Below are positions 35,401 to 45,927 of a stretch of DNA of 64,000 bases, one piece after another. The position numbers were made by a program, and so were the translations under genes. Under the pieces are notes generated by a model. That model had not been told where the DNA came from. It was given only the letters and a program-made list of their open reading frames with translations, and ran no database searches. The number at the start of each line of letters is the position of its first letter. The first letter of the stretch is position 1. This stretch comes from JAGVGT01 sp963807225 (GTDB taxonomy: Bacteria; Desulfobacterota; Desulfobulbia; Desulfobulbales; JAGXFP01). The stretch is taken from assembly GCA_963807225.1 (NCBI GenBank), contig CAWEAD010000008.1, positions 186,001-250,000 of the forward strand, written 5' to 3'.

Positions 35401-36987
35401 ATGGCCAGGATAACCATCTACGATACCACCCTGCGAGACGGGACCCAGGCCGAGAACTTCAACCTGTCGCCTGACGACAAGATCAGAATCACCCTGAAGC
35501 TTGACGAATTGGGGGTCGATTTTATCGAGGGCGGCTGGCCCGGGGCAAATCCCGCCACCGACGAGTTTTTCGCTGAGATCAAAAACTACCGTCTGCGCCA
35601 CGCTCAGCTTACGGCCTTCGGCAGTACCAGGAATTTCAAGAACCGTCCCGAAAACGATCCCAACCTCCAGGCCTTGGTGGCGGCCGGCACACCCGGAATA
35701 ACCATCTTCGGCAAGAGCTGGGACGTGCACGTGCGCGACGCCCTGCAAATCGGTCTGGAAGACAATCTGGCCATCATCGGCGATTCATTGCAATATCTGC
35801 GCTCCCATGTACGGCATCTGTTTTATGATGCCGAACATTTTTTCGATGGTTTCAAGGCCGATCGCGATTATGCTCTGGCTACCATCGCCCGGGCGGTGTC
35901 GGCCGGCGCCGAATGCCTGGTGCTTTGTGACACCAACGGCGGCACTCTGCCCATGGAGGTTGAGGAGATCGTCGGCCAGGTCCGAGAACATTTCCAGGGG
36001 GCCGGACAGGTTGTCGAAATCGGCATCCATGCCCACAATGACGGTGAAAGTGCTGTGGCCAATTCCCTGATTGCCGTGGCTCAAGGCGCCACACAGGTGC
36101 AGGGCACCATCAACGGAGTCGGCGAACGCTGCGGTAATGCCAATCTGACCTCGATCATGCCGGCTCTGGCCCTGAAGATGGGCTGCGAGTTTTCCGCCGC
36201 CGACCATCTGCATGAACTCAGCGAGACCTCCCGCTTCGTCTTTGAGTTGGCCAACCTGGCGCCGAACAAATTTCAGCCCTATGTCGGTGCCGCCGCCTTT
36301 GCCCATAAAGGAGGGATCCATGTCCACGCCGTCCAACGCAATCCCAGAACTTACGAGCATATCGAACCGGAGAAGGTCGGCAATATCCGCCGCATCCTGA
36401 TCTCCGATCAGTCGGGGCGCAGCAATGTCCTGCATAAGGCCAGGAAGTTCGGTATCGACTTGAACACCAACGATCCGGTGGTCACCGCCATTTTGGCGCA
36501 ACTGAAGGATCTGGAGAAACAGGGTTACCAGTACGAGGGAGCCGAAGCCTCTTTCGAGCTCTTGATGCGTAAGGCCTTGGGCCAGGCAAGGGACTTTTTC
36601 GATCTGCACGGTTTTCGAGTAATCTGCCAGAAAAGTGATGGCGGCCAGCCGCCCCAGGACGAGGCGACCATTATCATCGAGGTAGGGGGAAAGAAGGTCC
36701 ATACCGCCGCCCTGGGGGAAGGACCGGTTAACGCTCTTGATAACGCCCTGCGTAAAGCTCTGACCCAGTTTTACCCCTCCCTGGCCGAAATGCAGCTGAA
36801 GGACTTCAAAGTCCGGGTTCTGGCCAGTGACCAGGGGACTGGTGCCCGGGTACGGGTCCTGATCGAATCAAGCGATCAGCAGAGCGAGTGGGGCACGGTC
36901 GGAGTCTCCCATGATATCATTGAAGCCAGCTGGCAGGCCCTGGTAGACAGCCTTACCTATAAGCTCTTGAAAGACGAGAGTCGCTGA
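35401..36987 (+). CDS. cimA: (R)-citramalate synthase
   Basis: Condenses acetyl-CoA with pyruvate to citramalate, giving a threonine-independent route to isoleucine. The 528 residues include the HMGL-like barrel signature (YDTTLRDGTQAENF), the metal-site HAHNDGESAVAN, GTINGVGERCGNANL, and the C-terminal LeuA-type allosteric domain beginning after about residue 390. Its length and the LRDGTQAE start favour citramalate synthase over isopropylmalate synthase. It is paired with lysC and ends at a strong terminator. Confidence 0.92.
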   Translation: MARITIYDTTLRDGTQAENFNLSPDDKIRITLKLDELGVDFIEGGWPGANPATDEFFAEIKNYRLRHAQLTAFGSTRNFKNRPENDPNLQALVAAGTPGITIFGKSWDVHVRDALQIGLEDNLAIIGDSLQYLRSHVRHLFYDAEHFFDGFKADRDYALATIARAVSAGAECLVLCDTNGGTLPMEVEEIVGQVREHFQGAGQVVEIGIHAHNDGESAVANSLIAVAQGATQVQGTINGVGERCGNANLTSIMPALALKMGCEFSAADHLHELSETSRFVFELANLAPNKFQPYVGAAAFAHKGGIHVHAVQRNPRTYEHIEPEKVGNIRRILISDQSGRSNVLHKARKFGIDLNTNDPVVTAILAQLKDLEKQGYQYEGAEASFELLMRKALGQARDFFDLHGFRVICQKSDGGQPPQDEATIIIEVGGKKVHTAALGEGPVNALDNALRKALTQFYPSLAEMQLKDFKVRVLASDQGTGARVRVLIESSDQQSEWGTVGVSHDIIEASWQALVDSLTYKLLKDESR

Positions 36988-37016
36988 AAAACTTGAGGAA
37001 GTGGAAAGATTCCGTC

Positions 37017-37042
37017 AAAGCCGGCCTCGAGCCGGTTTTTTT
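37017..37042 (+). terminator. intrinsic terminator after cimA
   Basis: CCGGC (37021-37025) pairs with GCCGG (37031-37035) around CTCGA, extended by A-T pairs, and is followed by seven T residues. The ribosome-binding site of the next gene starts only a few bases later. Confidence 0.8.
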
Positions 37043-37056
37043 ATGGAGGATCGGCG

Positions 37057-37566
37057 ATGTCGGTGCCGACGATGAAAGAAAATCGGAACGGAGATCGGCG
37101 TTGGCTGGTCCTGATGCTGGTGCTCCTGGTCATAGTCGTCTGTGCCCCGCTGAGCCGCTTTCCGGCCGAGATCCGGGCCTGGCGGCGCAGCGATGCACAA
37201 CCCCAGGTGCCGTCCTGGGGCGAATTTGACTGGCGTTGGCGCAAGCAAGGTGCGGAGGGGGAGGGGCTTTACCCGGAGCCCGGAGGAAAGGCCATACCCG
37301 GCTCGGTTGCCGCTGCCAGGCCGACAGTGGTCGATCCGCGCCTGGCCATCTTTACTTACCGCCCCATTGACCTTAATCTGGCCGACCCCGAGGTTCTGCA
37401 GAGCGTCAAGGGAATCGGCCCCAAGCTGGCTGGGGCCATCGTCGGTTATCGGCTGAGCCACGGCCCCTTTCACAGCCTGGATGAACTTCTGAACATCAGG
37501 GGGGTCGGTCCCGCCAAGCTGGCCAAACTGCGAGGTCAGCTCAGGGTGGGAAAGAGGCCGGAATAA
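37057..37566 (+). CDS. membrane-anchored helix-hairpin-helix protein, ComEA-like
   Basis: A 169-residue protein with one N-terminal membrane helix (WLVLMLVLLVIVVCAPLSRF), a Pro/Gly-rich linker, and a C-terminal pair of helix-hairpin-helix motifs (LQSVKGIGPKLAGAIVGYR and LLNIRGVGPAKLAKLRGQL). This layout matches periplasmic DNA-binding ComEA-type proteins used in DNA uptake, but no other competence genes are near. GGAGGA lies 7 bp before the ATG. Confidence 0.82.
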   Translation: MSVPTMKENRNGDRRWLVLMLVLLVIVVCAPLSRFPAEIRAWRRSDAQPQVPSWGEFDWRWRKQGAEGEGLYPEPGGKAIPGSVAAARPTVVDPRLAIFTYRPIDLNLADPEVLQSVKGIGPKLAGAIVGYRLSHGPFHSLDELLNIRGVGPAKLAKLRGQLRVGKRPE

Positions 37567-37608
37567 CCAGGGTGGATATTGCCGGCAATTGTAGAGTGGG
37601 GAGGCGAG

Positions 37609-38688
37609 TTGAGCAAATTCAGCAAGAAAAAATTACTGGTTATCGGAAAAGTTGTCGCCATGACCATGTTGCTTGTCCTGATCGCGAATCAGGTGCATTG
37701 GCGTGATTATCAGGCTATTTCCCCACAGGGGGTGGAGGAGATCCGGCCGGGGTTGGTCTCTTGCCTGAAGGATATCCGGCTCTTGTTCTATATGGGGGCT
37801 CTGCTGTTGCAATTGGTCGCGGTCTCCTGCACCGCGATGCGCTGGCGTTTGCTGATGGTGGTTCAGCAGATCGTGCTGGATAAACCCAGTGTGATCCGGC
37901 TGACTTTCCTGGGTGAATTTTTCAATCATTTTCTACCAGGGTCAGTGGGGGGAGATGCAGTCAAAGCCTATTACGTCATGCGGCGAACGGGTCGCAAAGG
38001 CGCTACCCTGGTCAGCGTTTTCGCCAATCGTTTTGTCGGCCTCTGTCTGCTGGCCTTCATGTCGCTGCTGATGTTGAGCTTTCTGTTAGCTGTCGGTTGG
38101 AGCGGCATCGACATCAAACGACCGATATTTTCCATCTATCTGATCAGTGGACTCATAGTTCTTATCCTGGTTTTTTCCCTCAGTAAAAAGTTGAATAAAT
38201 CGGAGAGGCTGAACCGGATAGTCGGTTATCTTCCTTTCGCGCGGCAACTGAATGTCGTCCGGGAGGCCTTGCACCGTTATCGGGAGACGAAAGGGCTACT
38301 GGTTCCGGTGCTGATTTATTCAATCATGACCGTGGTTTGCTACATCCTCTCGGTCAGATTTATCGGCTTGAGTCTGGGCATTGAAATTCCCTGGTATCAT
38401 TACTTTCTCTACCTGCCGTTAATCTCCATTATGACTTCGGTACCAATAACTCCCGGCGGGGTGGGAGTCCTCGAAGAGTTGTTCCTCTATTTTTTCAGCC
38501 AGGCCGGAGAACCCAACAAGATTTTGGCCATGGCGCTTCTTTACCGGCTCTCTTTATTGCTGTGTTCTCTGCCCGGCGCCGTGATCTTTCTCTCCGGCGA
38601 AAAAATCTCCCGGGATCGATTGCTCGGGGACTTGGAGGAATTTGAGATGGTCCTGGAAAAGGATGAAGACGGCGGTGCCTCGATATAA
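37609..38688 (+). CDS. UPF0104 / LPG-synthase-like membrane protein
   Basis: A 359-residue inner-membrane protein with about eight helices, related to the flippase-like N-terminal half of lysylphosphatidylglycerol synthases. Signatures are FFNHFLPGSVGGDAVKAYYV and PITPGGVGVLEELFLYFF. The substrate is unknown; lipid flipping is possible. I chose TTG 37609, 4 bp after GGGGAGG, but TTG 37579 is also feasible. The gene follows the helix-hairpin-helix gene closely and is convergent with the sodium-pump operon. Confidence 0.78.
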   Translation: MSKFSKKKLLVIGKVVAMTMLLVLIANQVHWRDYQAISPQGVEEIRPGLVSCLKDIRLLFYMGALLLQLVAVSCTAMRWRLLMVVQQIVLDKPSVIRLTFLGEFFNHFLPGSVGGDAVKAYYVMRRTGRKGATLVSVFANRFVGLCLLAFMSLLMLSFLLAVGWSGIDIKRPIFSIYLISGLIVLILVFSLSKKLNKSERLNRIVGYLPFARQLNVVREALHRYRETKGLLVPVLIYSIMTVVCYILSVRFIGLSLGIEIPWYHYFLYLPLISIMTSVPITPGGVGVLEELFLYFFSQAGEPNKILAMALLYRLSLLLCSLPGAVIFLSGEKISRDRLLGDLEEFEMVLEKDEDGGASI

Positions 38689-38740
38689 TCGGCATCCCCG
38701 GTCCGAGATTCCGACTCCCGAGGTACCGGGCGATTACACT

Positions 38741-39874
38741 CTATAGTTTGCCCAGGACCGACCACATGATGCCGGCGGCGATAGCCGAGCCGATCACCCC
38801 GGCCACGTTGGGGGCCATGGCATGCATCAGCAGGAAGTTTTCCGGATCTTCTTTCTGGCCAACCATCTGCACCACCCGGGCCGAGTCTGGTACGGCCGAG
38901 ACTCCGGCGGCGCCGATCAGCGGGTTGATCTTCTCTTTCAGGAAAAGATTCATGAATTTGGCGAAGAGCACTCCGCCCATGGTGGCTATCACGAAGGAGA
39001 AGGCGCCCAGTCCGAAGATCAACATCGACTTGGGGGTCAGGAAGGTCTGGGCCTGGGTGGAGGCGCCGACCGTGAAGCCCAGGAGGATGGTGACGATATC
39101 GATCAGGGCGTTGCGTGCGGTCTTGGCCAGCCGCTCGGTCACTGTGCTTTCCTTCAACAGGTTACCGAAGAAGAGCATGCCGAGCAGGGTCATCGAACCA
39201 GGGGCGATCAGGGCGCAGACCAGGAAGGCAACGATGGGGAAAATGACCTTCTCCCTCTTGGAGACGATCCGGGGGGGCTTCATCCTGATCAGCCGTTCCT
39301 CCTTGCTGGTCAGCAGGTACATGACCGGAGGCTGGATCACCGGCACCAGAGCCATATAAGAGTATGCTGCAATGGCAATAGGGCCCAGGAGATCCGGGGC
39401 CAGCATTGATGCCAGGAAGATGGCGGTCGGGCCGTCGGCCCCGCCGATGATGCCGATTGCCCCGGCCTGGGCGGCGGAAAAGCCCAGGAGCAGCGAACCC
39501 AGCAGGGTGATGAAGATGCCGAGCTGGGCGGCGGCCCCCAGCAGGATCAGCTTCGGGTTCGAAAGCATGGTGGAGAAATCGGTCATCGCCCCGATACCAA
39601 GGAAAATCAGGGGCGGATAGATGCCCTTGACCACCCCGAAGTAGAGGTAGGAGAGGGCGCTGCCGGAGTCGTAAACACTCAGCGCCATACCGTTGATAGG
39701 CGGGATGTTGCCGACCAGGATGCCAAAGCCGATGGGCACCAGTAGGAGCGGCTCGTAATCCTTGGTGATGGCCAGGAAGATGAAGATGATCCCGATCAGG
39801 ATCATCATCCCGTTGCCCCATTCCAGGGAAGCGAAACCGGAGTTTTTAAGAAAGGACAGGCTTTCCAGATTCAC
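38741..39874 (-). CDS. mmdB: sodium-translocating decarboxylase beta subunit
   Basis: A 377-residue integral membrane subunit (about nine or more helices) that carries out decarboxylation of carboxybiotin coupled to Na+ movement. Family motifs are GGADGPTAIFLASMLAP, AAGVSAVPDSARVVQ and HAMAPNVAGVIGSAI. Sequence alone does not separate oxaloacetate, methylmalonyl-CoA and glutaconyl-CoA pumps. The operon with a methylmalonyl-CoA mutase and epimerase argues for methylmalonyl-CoA. It is the last gene of the eleven-gene unit, 16 bp after mmdC. Confidence 0.93.
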   Translation of the reverse strand: MNLESLSFLKNSGFASLEWGNGMMILIGIIFIFLAITKDYEPLLLVPIGFGILVGNIPPINGMALSVYDSGSALSYLYFGVVKGIYPPLIFLGIGAMTDFSTMLSNPKLILLGAAAQLGIFITLLGSLLLGFSAAQAGAIGIIGGADGPTAIFLASMLAPDLLGPIAIAAYSYMALVPVIQPPVMYLLTSKEERLIRMKPPRIVSKREKVIFPIVAFLVCALIAPGSMTLLGMLFFGNLLKESTVTERLAKTARNALIDIVTILLGFTVGASTQAQTFLTPKSMLIFGLGAFSFVIATMGGVLFAKFMNLFLKEKINPLIGAAGVSAVPDSARVVQMVGQKEDPENFLLMHAMAPNVAGVIGSAIAAGIMWSVLGKL

Positions 39875-39890
39875 GGTTTGACTGCCTCGC

Positions 39891-40325
39891 TCATTCGATG
39901 ATCACCAGTTCCTGGCCCTGATTGACGGTATCGCCGTCGCGGACCAGGATCTTCTTGACGATGCCCTCGTGCTTGGCATTGATCTTATTTTCCAACTTCA
40001 TGGCCTCCATGATCAGGAGCTTCTGGCCGGCGGCGACCCGGTCGCCTTCCCGCACGAAGATTGATTTGATCTGTCCGGGCATGGGCGCGGTGATGGCGCC
40101 GTCACCGGTTCGCGTCACCGGTTGGCGGTAGGTAGGGGGCTGCCGGGAAGGGGTTTCTGCGGCGCCAAGTTGCGAGATTGGTTGGGGCAGGGAAAGGTTT
40201 TTGATGGCCTGGATTTCGACCAGATGGTCGTGGCCGTTGACCTCAACCTGGATATCCCGGGGGGTGACGTTCTTGATCACCACTTCGTAGAGCCGCTCAT
40301 TGATCTTCAATTCATATTTCTTCAT
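39891..40325 (-). CDS. mmdC: biotin carboxyl carrier subunit of the decarboxylase
   Basis: A 144-residue biotin carrier that shuttles the carboxyl group between the alpha and beta subunits. The biotin lysine is Lys110 in EAMKLEN, within the C-terminal lipoyl/biotinyl fold (ITAPMPGQIKSIFVREGDRV). A Pro-rich linker (residues about 47-70) connects it to an N-terminal domain starting KKYELKINERLYEVVI. The start has GGAG and AAGG elements upstream. It lies between mmdD and mmdB. Confidence 0.92.
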   Translation of the reverse strand: MKKYELKINERLYEVVIKNVTPRDIQVEVNGHDHLVEIQAIKNLSLPQPISQLGAAETPSRQPPTYRQPVTRTGDGAITAPMPGQIKSIFVREGDRVAAGQKLLIMEAMKLENKINAKHEGIVKKILVRDGDTVNQGQELVIIE

Positions 40326-40331
40326 GACCTT

Positions 40332-40739
40332 CTATCTCCTGGGCGGGCTGAGCCGGCCGTGCAGGTTCATGGCTTCGAAGCGTCCGGCCCGCTGCCATGA
40401 GGAATCCCAGAGCTCGTGGCGCTTCCAGGTGATCTTCCGGTTGTCGTGGCTGCTGAACTGATGCAGGTGCAGGGCTACGGCTACCGCCAGCAGGGTCTCG
40501 GTGTCGAGCAGTTCTCCCGTCGGAGTTCCGCCTGCGGCATCAACCGGCCGAGCCCTAGGCAGGGCACTATTCTTCAGGTGGCTGGCCCAGAACAGCAGTT
40601 TGGGCAGCAGGGCGATATAGATGGCGATCACCCCCAGACCGATAAAGACGACAATCATTCCCACCAGGCTGAATTCCAGGGCATTGAAGCGGGAATCGAC
40701 CAGACTGGCGAAATTCGGTTGTATAAAGTTGAAGTCCAC
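40332..40739 (-). CDS. mmdD: OadG-family small membrane subunit
   Basis: A 135-residue assembly and anchoring subunit of the sodium-pumping decarboxylase. It has one membrane helix (FSLVGMIVVFIGLGVIAIYI) and a soluble tail that includes HLHQFSSHDNRKITWKRHE, similar to other OadG/MmdD tails in which His residues bind Zn. It starts at GTG, 6 bp after AAGGAG. It lies between mmdA and mmdC. Confidence 0.88.
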   Translation of the reverse strand: MDFNFIQPNFASLVDSRFNALEFSLVGMIVVFIGLGVIAIYIALLPKLLFWASHLKNSALPRARPVDAAGGTPTGELLDTETLLAVAVALHLHQFSSHDNRKITWKRHELWDSSWQRAGRFEAMNLHGRLSPPRR

Positions 40740-40750
40740 GCGCTACTCCT

Positions 40751-42291
<1,541 letters not shown>

Positions 42292-42295
<4 letters not shown>

Positions 42296-42717
42296 TCGTC
42301 GTGCTCCTTATCTCTCCCGGCTGGAGAGCAGAATTCGGTCAGTACGCCGTGGCTGGACTTCGGGTGGAGAAAGGCCACTTGTTTACCCCCGGCCCCGATA
42401 ATCGGCGTTTCGTTGATCAGTCGACAGCCGGCCGCTGCCGCCCGGGACAGTTGCTCGTCGAGAGCATCGGTCCGGTAGGCCACGTGATGGATACCCTCGC
42501 CCCGAGTTTCCAAAAACTTGGCGATGGGGCTGTCCGGCGCGGTCGGCTCCAATAGTTCAATGTGTACCTCGCCGACCCGGTAAAAGGCGGTGCGCACCTT
42601 TTGGCTCGCCACCTCCTCGATTTTTTCGCAGACCAAACCTAGCACATTTTCATAAAATAGTCCGGCCTTTTCCAGACTGTGTACGGCGATTCCCAGATGA
42701 TCGATCTTGGTCAGCAT
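42292..42717 (-). CDS. mce: methylmalonyl-CoA epimerase
   Basis: A 141-residue vicinal-oxygen-chelate enzyme interconverting the (R) and (S) forms of methylmalonyl-CoA, so that mutase and decarboxylase products match. Metal ligands and signatures are DHLGIAVHSLEKA (His8), VHIELLEPT, GEGIHHVAYRTD and HGVLTEFCSP. It overlaps mmdA by four bases and lies 12 bp after the mutase gene. Confidence 0.94.
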
Positions 42718-42729
42718 ATTCTTTCCTCG

Positions 42730-44382
42730 TTAATCCCGATATTCCCCAAAGACCTCTCTTAAAACTCCGCAGATCTCGCCCAGGCTGGCGTAAGTTCGCA
42801 CCGCCGCCAGAATCGGTTCCATGAGATTGGTTTCACCGGTTGCCGCCTCTCTCAGTAAGGACAGGGACTCGGCCACTCTAACTTGGTCACGTTCACTCTT
42901 AACCCGGGTCAGCCCGGCCACCTGTTGTTCTTCCACCGCCGGTTCAATCTTCAATCGTGGCGGTCTTTTCCCCTCTTCGCTCTGAAAGCGGTTGACTCCT
43001 ACGATGACGCGTTCACCGGACTCTATTTCCTGCTGGTAGTCGTAGGCGGCACTCTCAATCTGCCGCTTAATGAAACCGTCTTCGATGCAGGGGATAACCC
43101 CGCCTTTCTCGTCGATTTTCCTGATCAGTTCACGGGCCTCGTTCTCGATCCGGTCGGTTAGTTGCTCGAGATAATAGGAGCCGGCCAGTGGGTCGATGGT
43201 ATCGGCCACCCCGGACTCATGGGCGATAATCTGTTGGGTGCGCAGCGCGGTGCGCACCGAGTCCTCGGTCGGCAGGGACAGGGCCTCGTCGCGCGAATTG
43301 GTGTGCAACGACTGGGTGCCGCCCAAGACAGCGGCCAGGGCCTGAATAGTGACCCGGACAATGTTGTTGTCAATCTGTTGGGCGGTCAGGGTATGGCCGG
43401 CGGTCTGGGTATGGAAGCGCAGCATCAGGCTCGCCGGCTTGCGGGCTCCGAAGCGTTCTTTCATCAGCCGGGCCCAGAGGCGGCGGGCGGCCCTGAATTT
43501 GGCCACTTCCTCAAGAAGATTCGAGGAGGCGTTGAAGAAAAAGGCCAGACGCGGAGCGAAGAGATCTACGTCCAGTCCGGCGTCCATGGCGGCCTGGACG
43601 TAGGTGCAGCCATTGGCAAGGGTCAGGGCCACCTCCTGGATGGCGGTGGCACCGGCCTCGCGGATATGGTAACCGGAGATGGAAATGGTATTGAAGGTCG
43701 GGGTGTTGGCGGAACACCAGCGGAAGATGTCGGTGATCAGCCGCAGGCTGGGGCGCGGCGGGAAAATATAGGTGCCGCGGGCCACGTATTCCTTGAGAAT
43801 GTCGTTCTGGATAGTGCCGCTCAGTTTCTCCCTGGCCACCCCCTGTTTCTCCGCCACCGCCACATACATGGCCAGTAGTATGGCGGCCGGGGAGTTGATG
43901 GTCATGGAGGTGGAGACCTTGTCCAGCGGAATGTCGGCGAAGAGGTTTTCCAGGTCGGCCAGGGTATCAATGGCCACCCCGACCTTACCAACCTCGCCCG
44001 TGCTTTGCGGGGCATCAGAATCATAGCCGATCTGGGTCGGCAGATCGAAGGCCACCGACAGTCCGGTAGTTCCCTGGTCGAGTAGGAAACGGAAGCGGCG
44101 GTTGGTTTCGGCGGCGGTGGAAAAACCGGCATACTGGCGCATGGTCCAAAGCCGGCCCCGATGCATGGTCGGCTGAACTCCGCGGGTATAAGGGTACTGA
44201 CCAGGGAATCCAAGTTGCTCCAGGTAACTCTCGTCAATTTCCGCGGGCACGGACAGTCTGGGCACCTCCGTGCCGCCATGGTAGGTAAATTTCTTCCGCC
44301 GTTCGGGGAAACGCTCAAGGCTTTTACGCAATTCGTTTTCGCGCCACTGGCGGTAGCGCTGGTGCTCACTCATCTTATTCAC
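42730..44382 (-). CDS. mcmA1: methylmalonyl-CoA mutase, large catalytic subunit
   Basis: A 550-residue TIM-barrel subunit that isomerises (R)-methylmalonyl-CoA to succinyl-CoA. The B12-binding domain is absent and is supplied by the separate 195-residue protein at 45320. Signatures are RQYAGFSTAAETN (with the Tyr expected of a methylmalonyl enzyme), SVAFDLPTQIGYDSD, SMTINSPAA, GTIQNDILKEY, SISGYHIREAGA and GGTQSLHTNSRDEAL. The start overlaps the meaB stop (ATGA). An isobutyryl-CoA mutase is less likely because of context. Confidence 0.93.
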   Translation of the reverse strand: MNKMSEHQRYRQWRENELRKSLERFPERRKKFTYHGGTEVPRLSVPAEIDESYLEQLGFPGQYPYTRGVQPTMHRGRLWTMRQYAGFSTAAETNRRFRFLLDQGTTGLSVAFDLPTQIGYDSDAPQSTGEVGKVGVAIDTLADLENLFADIPLDKVSTSMTINSPAAILLAMYVAVAEKQGVAREKLSGTIQNDILKEYVARGTYIFPPRPSLRLITDIFRWCSANTPTFNTISISGYHIREAGATAIQEVALTLANGCTYVQAAMDAGLDVDLFAPRLAFFFNASSNLLEEVAKFRAARRLWARLMKERFGARKPASLMLRFHTQTAGHTLTAQQIDNNIVRVTIQALAAVLGGTQSLHTNSRDEALSLPTEDSVRTALRTQQIIAHESGVADTIDPLAGSYYLEQLTDRIENEARELIRKIDEKGGVIPCIEDGFIKRQIESAAYDYQQEIESGERVIVGVNRFQSEEGKRPPRLKIEPAVEEQQVAGLTRVKSERDQVRVAESLSLLREAATGETNLMEPILAAVRTYASLGEICGVLREVFGEYRD

Positions 44383-45317
44383 CTTTTCTGCCCGGTCAAA
44401 CCGGCAACCAGATTACCGGCTAACTGCCGGGGATCTTCGCTGGTCCAGGATTCAGCCGGGCCCAGCATCTTTTCCAAGCGGGGTCGCAACATCTCCAAGG
44501 CCCAGTCCACCACCTCCAGACGTTGGGCGCGACTCCTTTTGGCCTGGTGTTCGCCGCTTTGCCGCCGACCGGCGTCAAGTCGGTCGAGGGTGGCGGCCAA
44601 TTCGGCAACCCCGATATTTTCGCTGGCGGTGGTCATACTGACCCGGGGAAGTGAATCCGGTAGGGCAGGGCGGTCGCGAGTGGCGGTTTCCAAGTCCAGG
44701 GCCAGGGCTTCGGCGCCCGGACAATCCGCTTTGTTAATCACCAGCAGATCGGCCACTTCCAGCAGACCGGCCTTCATGGCCTGGATATCATCGCCTTGGC
44801 CGGGTGCGACCACCAGGGCAGTGAGATCGGCCAGCCTGACAATGTCCATCTCCGACTGGCCGACACCAACCGTCTCGATGATAATCACCGAGCAGCCGGC
44901 CGCGGCCAGCACCCGGACCGTAGCGCCGGCTGCGGCGCAGAGTCCGCCCAAGCGTCCTCGAGTTGCCATGGAGCGCATGACCACATCATGATCAAGCGCG
45001 TGATCCATCATCCTGATCCGGTCGCCCAGCAAGGCGCCGCCGGAAAGCGGCGAACTGGGGTCGATGGCTACCACGCCGACCCGTTCGCCCTGACGGCGAT
45101 AATGGCCGATGAGCCGGCCAGTCAGGGTAGACTTGCCGGCACCGGGAGGACCGGTTATCCCGTACACTCTGGCCTGAGCGATCAGCCCCCGGTCCAGGCC
45201 GGCCAGGATCTTTCCCGTCTCGGGGGCGCCGCTTTCGATCAGGGAGATGGCCCGGGCGATGGCTCGCGGATCGCGGCGCCGCACTCCGTCAATGAGGGTG
45301 GCAGGGGTTGGCATCAT
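44379..45317 (-). CDS. meaB: mutase-associated GTPase MeaB
   Basis: A 312-residue G3E-family GTPase that loads and protects the cobalamin cofactor of the mutase. It has the Walker A motif GPPGAGKSTLTG, SPLSGGALLGDRIRM, GGLCAAAGATVRVL, ETVGVGQSE and the base-specificity motif NKAD. It lies 2 bp after the B12-binding subunit and overlaps the large mutase subunit, so its product is made alongside its client. Confidence 0.94.
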   Translation of the reverse strand: MMPTPATLIDGVRRRDPRAIARAISLIESGAPETGKILAGLDRGLIAQARVYGITGPPGAGKSTLTGRLIGHYRRQGERVGVVAIDPSSPLSGGALLGDRIRMMDHALDHDVVMRSMATRGRLGGLCAAAGATVRVLAAAGCSVIIIETVGVGQSEMDIVRLADLTALVVAPGQGDDIQAMKAGLLEVADLLVINKADCPGAEALALDLETATRDRPALPDSLPRVSMTTASENIGVAELAATLDRLDAGRRQSGEHQAKRSRAQRLEVVDWALEMLRPRLEKMLGPAESWTSEDPRQLAGNLVAGLTGQKR

Positions 45318-45319
45318 TA

Positions 45320-45907
45320 CTACCGGGTCTGCCGGTGGTGTGCGGCGCAGGCCTCCCGGAAGGCAGCCAGGATGGTTTCGATGGGAGTGCCGGGGGTGAA
45401 GATCGCCCGGATGCCGGCCGCTAGCAGAACGTCGATTTCTTCCTCAGGGATGATGCCGCCACCGAGGACCGGGATGTCGGCAGCGCCGATGGCGCGCAAG
45501 GCTTCAATCACTGCAGGAAATAATCGGCTGTGCCCACCGGAAAGGGAAGAGAGGCCGACGGCCGCCACATCCTCCTGAACGGCGGCGGCGGCGATTTCCT
45601 CCGGGGTACGGCGAATGCCGGTATAGATCACCTCGAAGCCGGCGTCGCGCAGAGCCCGGGCAATGAACTTTGCCCCGCGGTCATGGCCGTCCAGGCCTGG
45701 TTTGCCGATCAGGACCCGATATCGAATGGGTTCGCCGGACGCCGAATCTGCTTCGTTATCGGGCCGGTCACATACCGGAGTATAGTGACCGGACCCCTGC
45801 CTCGCATCTTCAGCCCCCTGCGAGCCCATTCCGCTTTGCAGCTTTTCATTTTCGTCAGGGATATTATCCTGGGCAGCTTTATGATATTTACGGTTGGAAT
45901 CTCTCAT
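45320..45907 (-). CDS. mcmA2: methylmalonyl-CoA mutase, B12-binding subunit
   Basis: A 195-residue cobalamin-binding subunit. The lower axial ligand is His75 in GLDGHDRGAK, followed by VGLSSLSGGH and GGGIIPEEE, the standard B12 fold. The first 60 residues are an unusual polar, disordered-looking extension that most stand-alone subunits of about 135-140 residues lack. GGAG 7 bp before the ATG at 45907 shows that the extension is translated. It lies 20 bp after sucD. Confidence 0.93.
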   Translation of the reverse strand: MRDSNRKYHKAAQDNIPDENEKLQSGMGSQGAEDARQGSGHYTPVCDRPDNEADSASGEPIRYRVLIGKPGLDGHDRGAKFIARALRDAGFEVIYTGIRRTPEEIAAAAVQEDVAAVGLSSLSGGHSRLFPAVIEALRAIGAADIPVLGGGIIPEEEIDVLLAAGIRAIFTPGTPIETILAAFREACAAHHRQTR

Positions 45908-45927
45908 GATGCTACTCCGTAAAGAGT

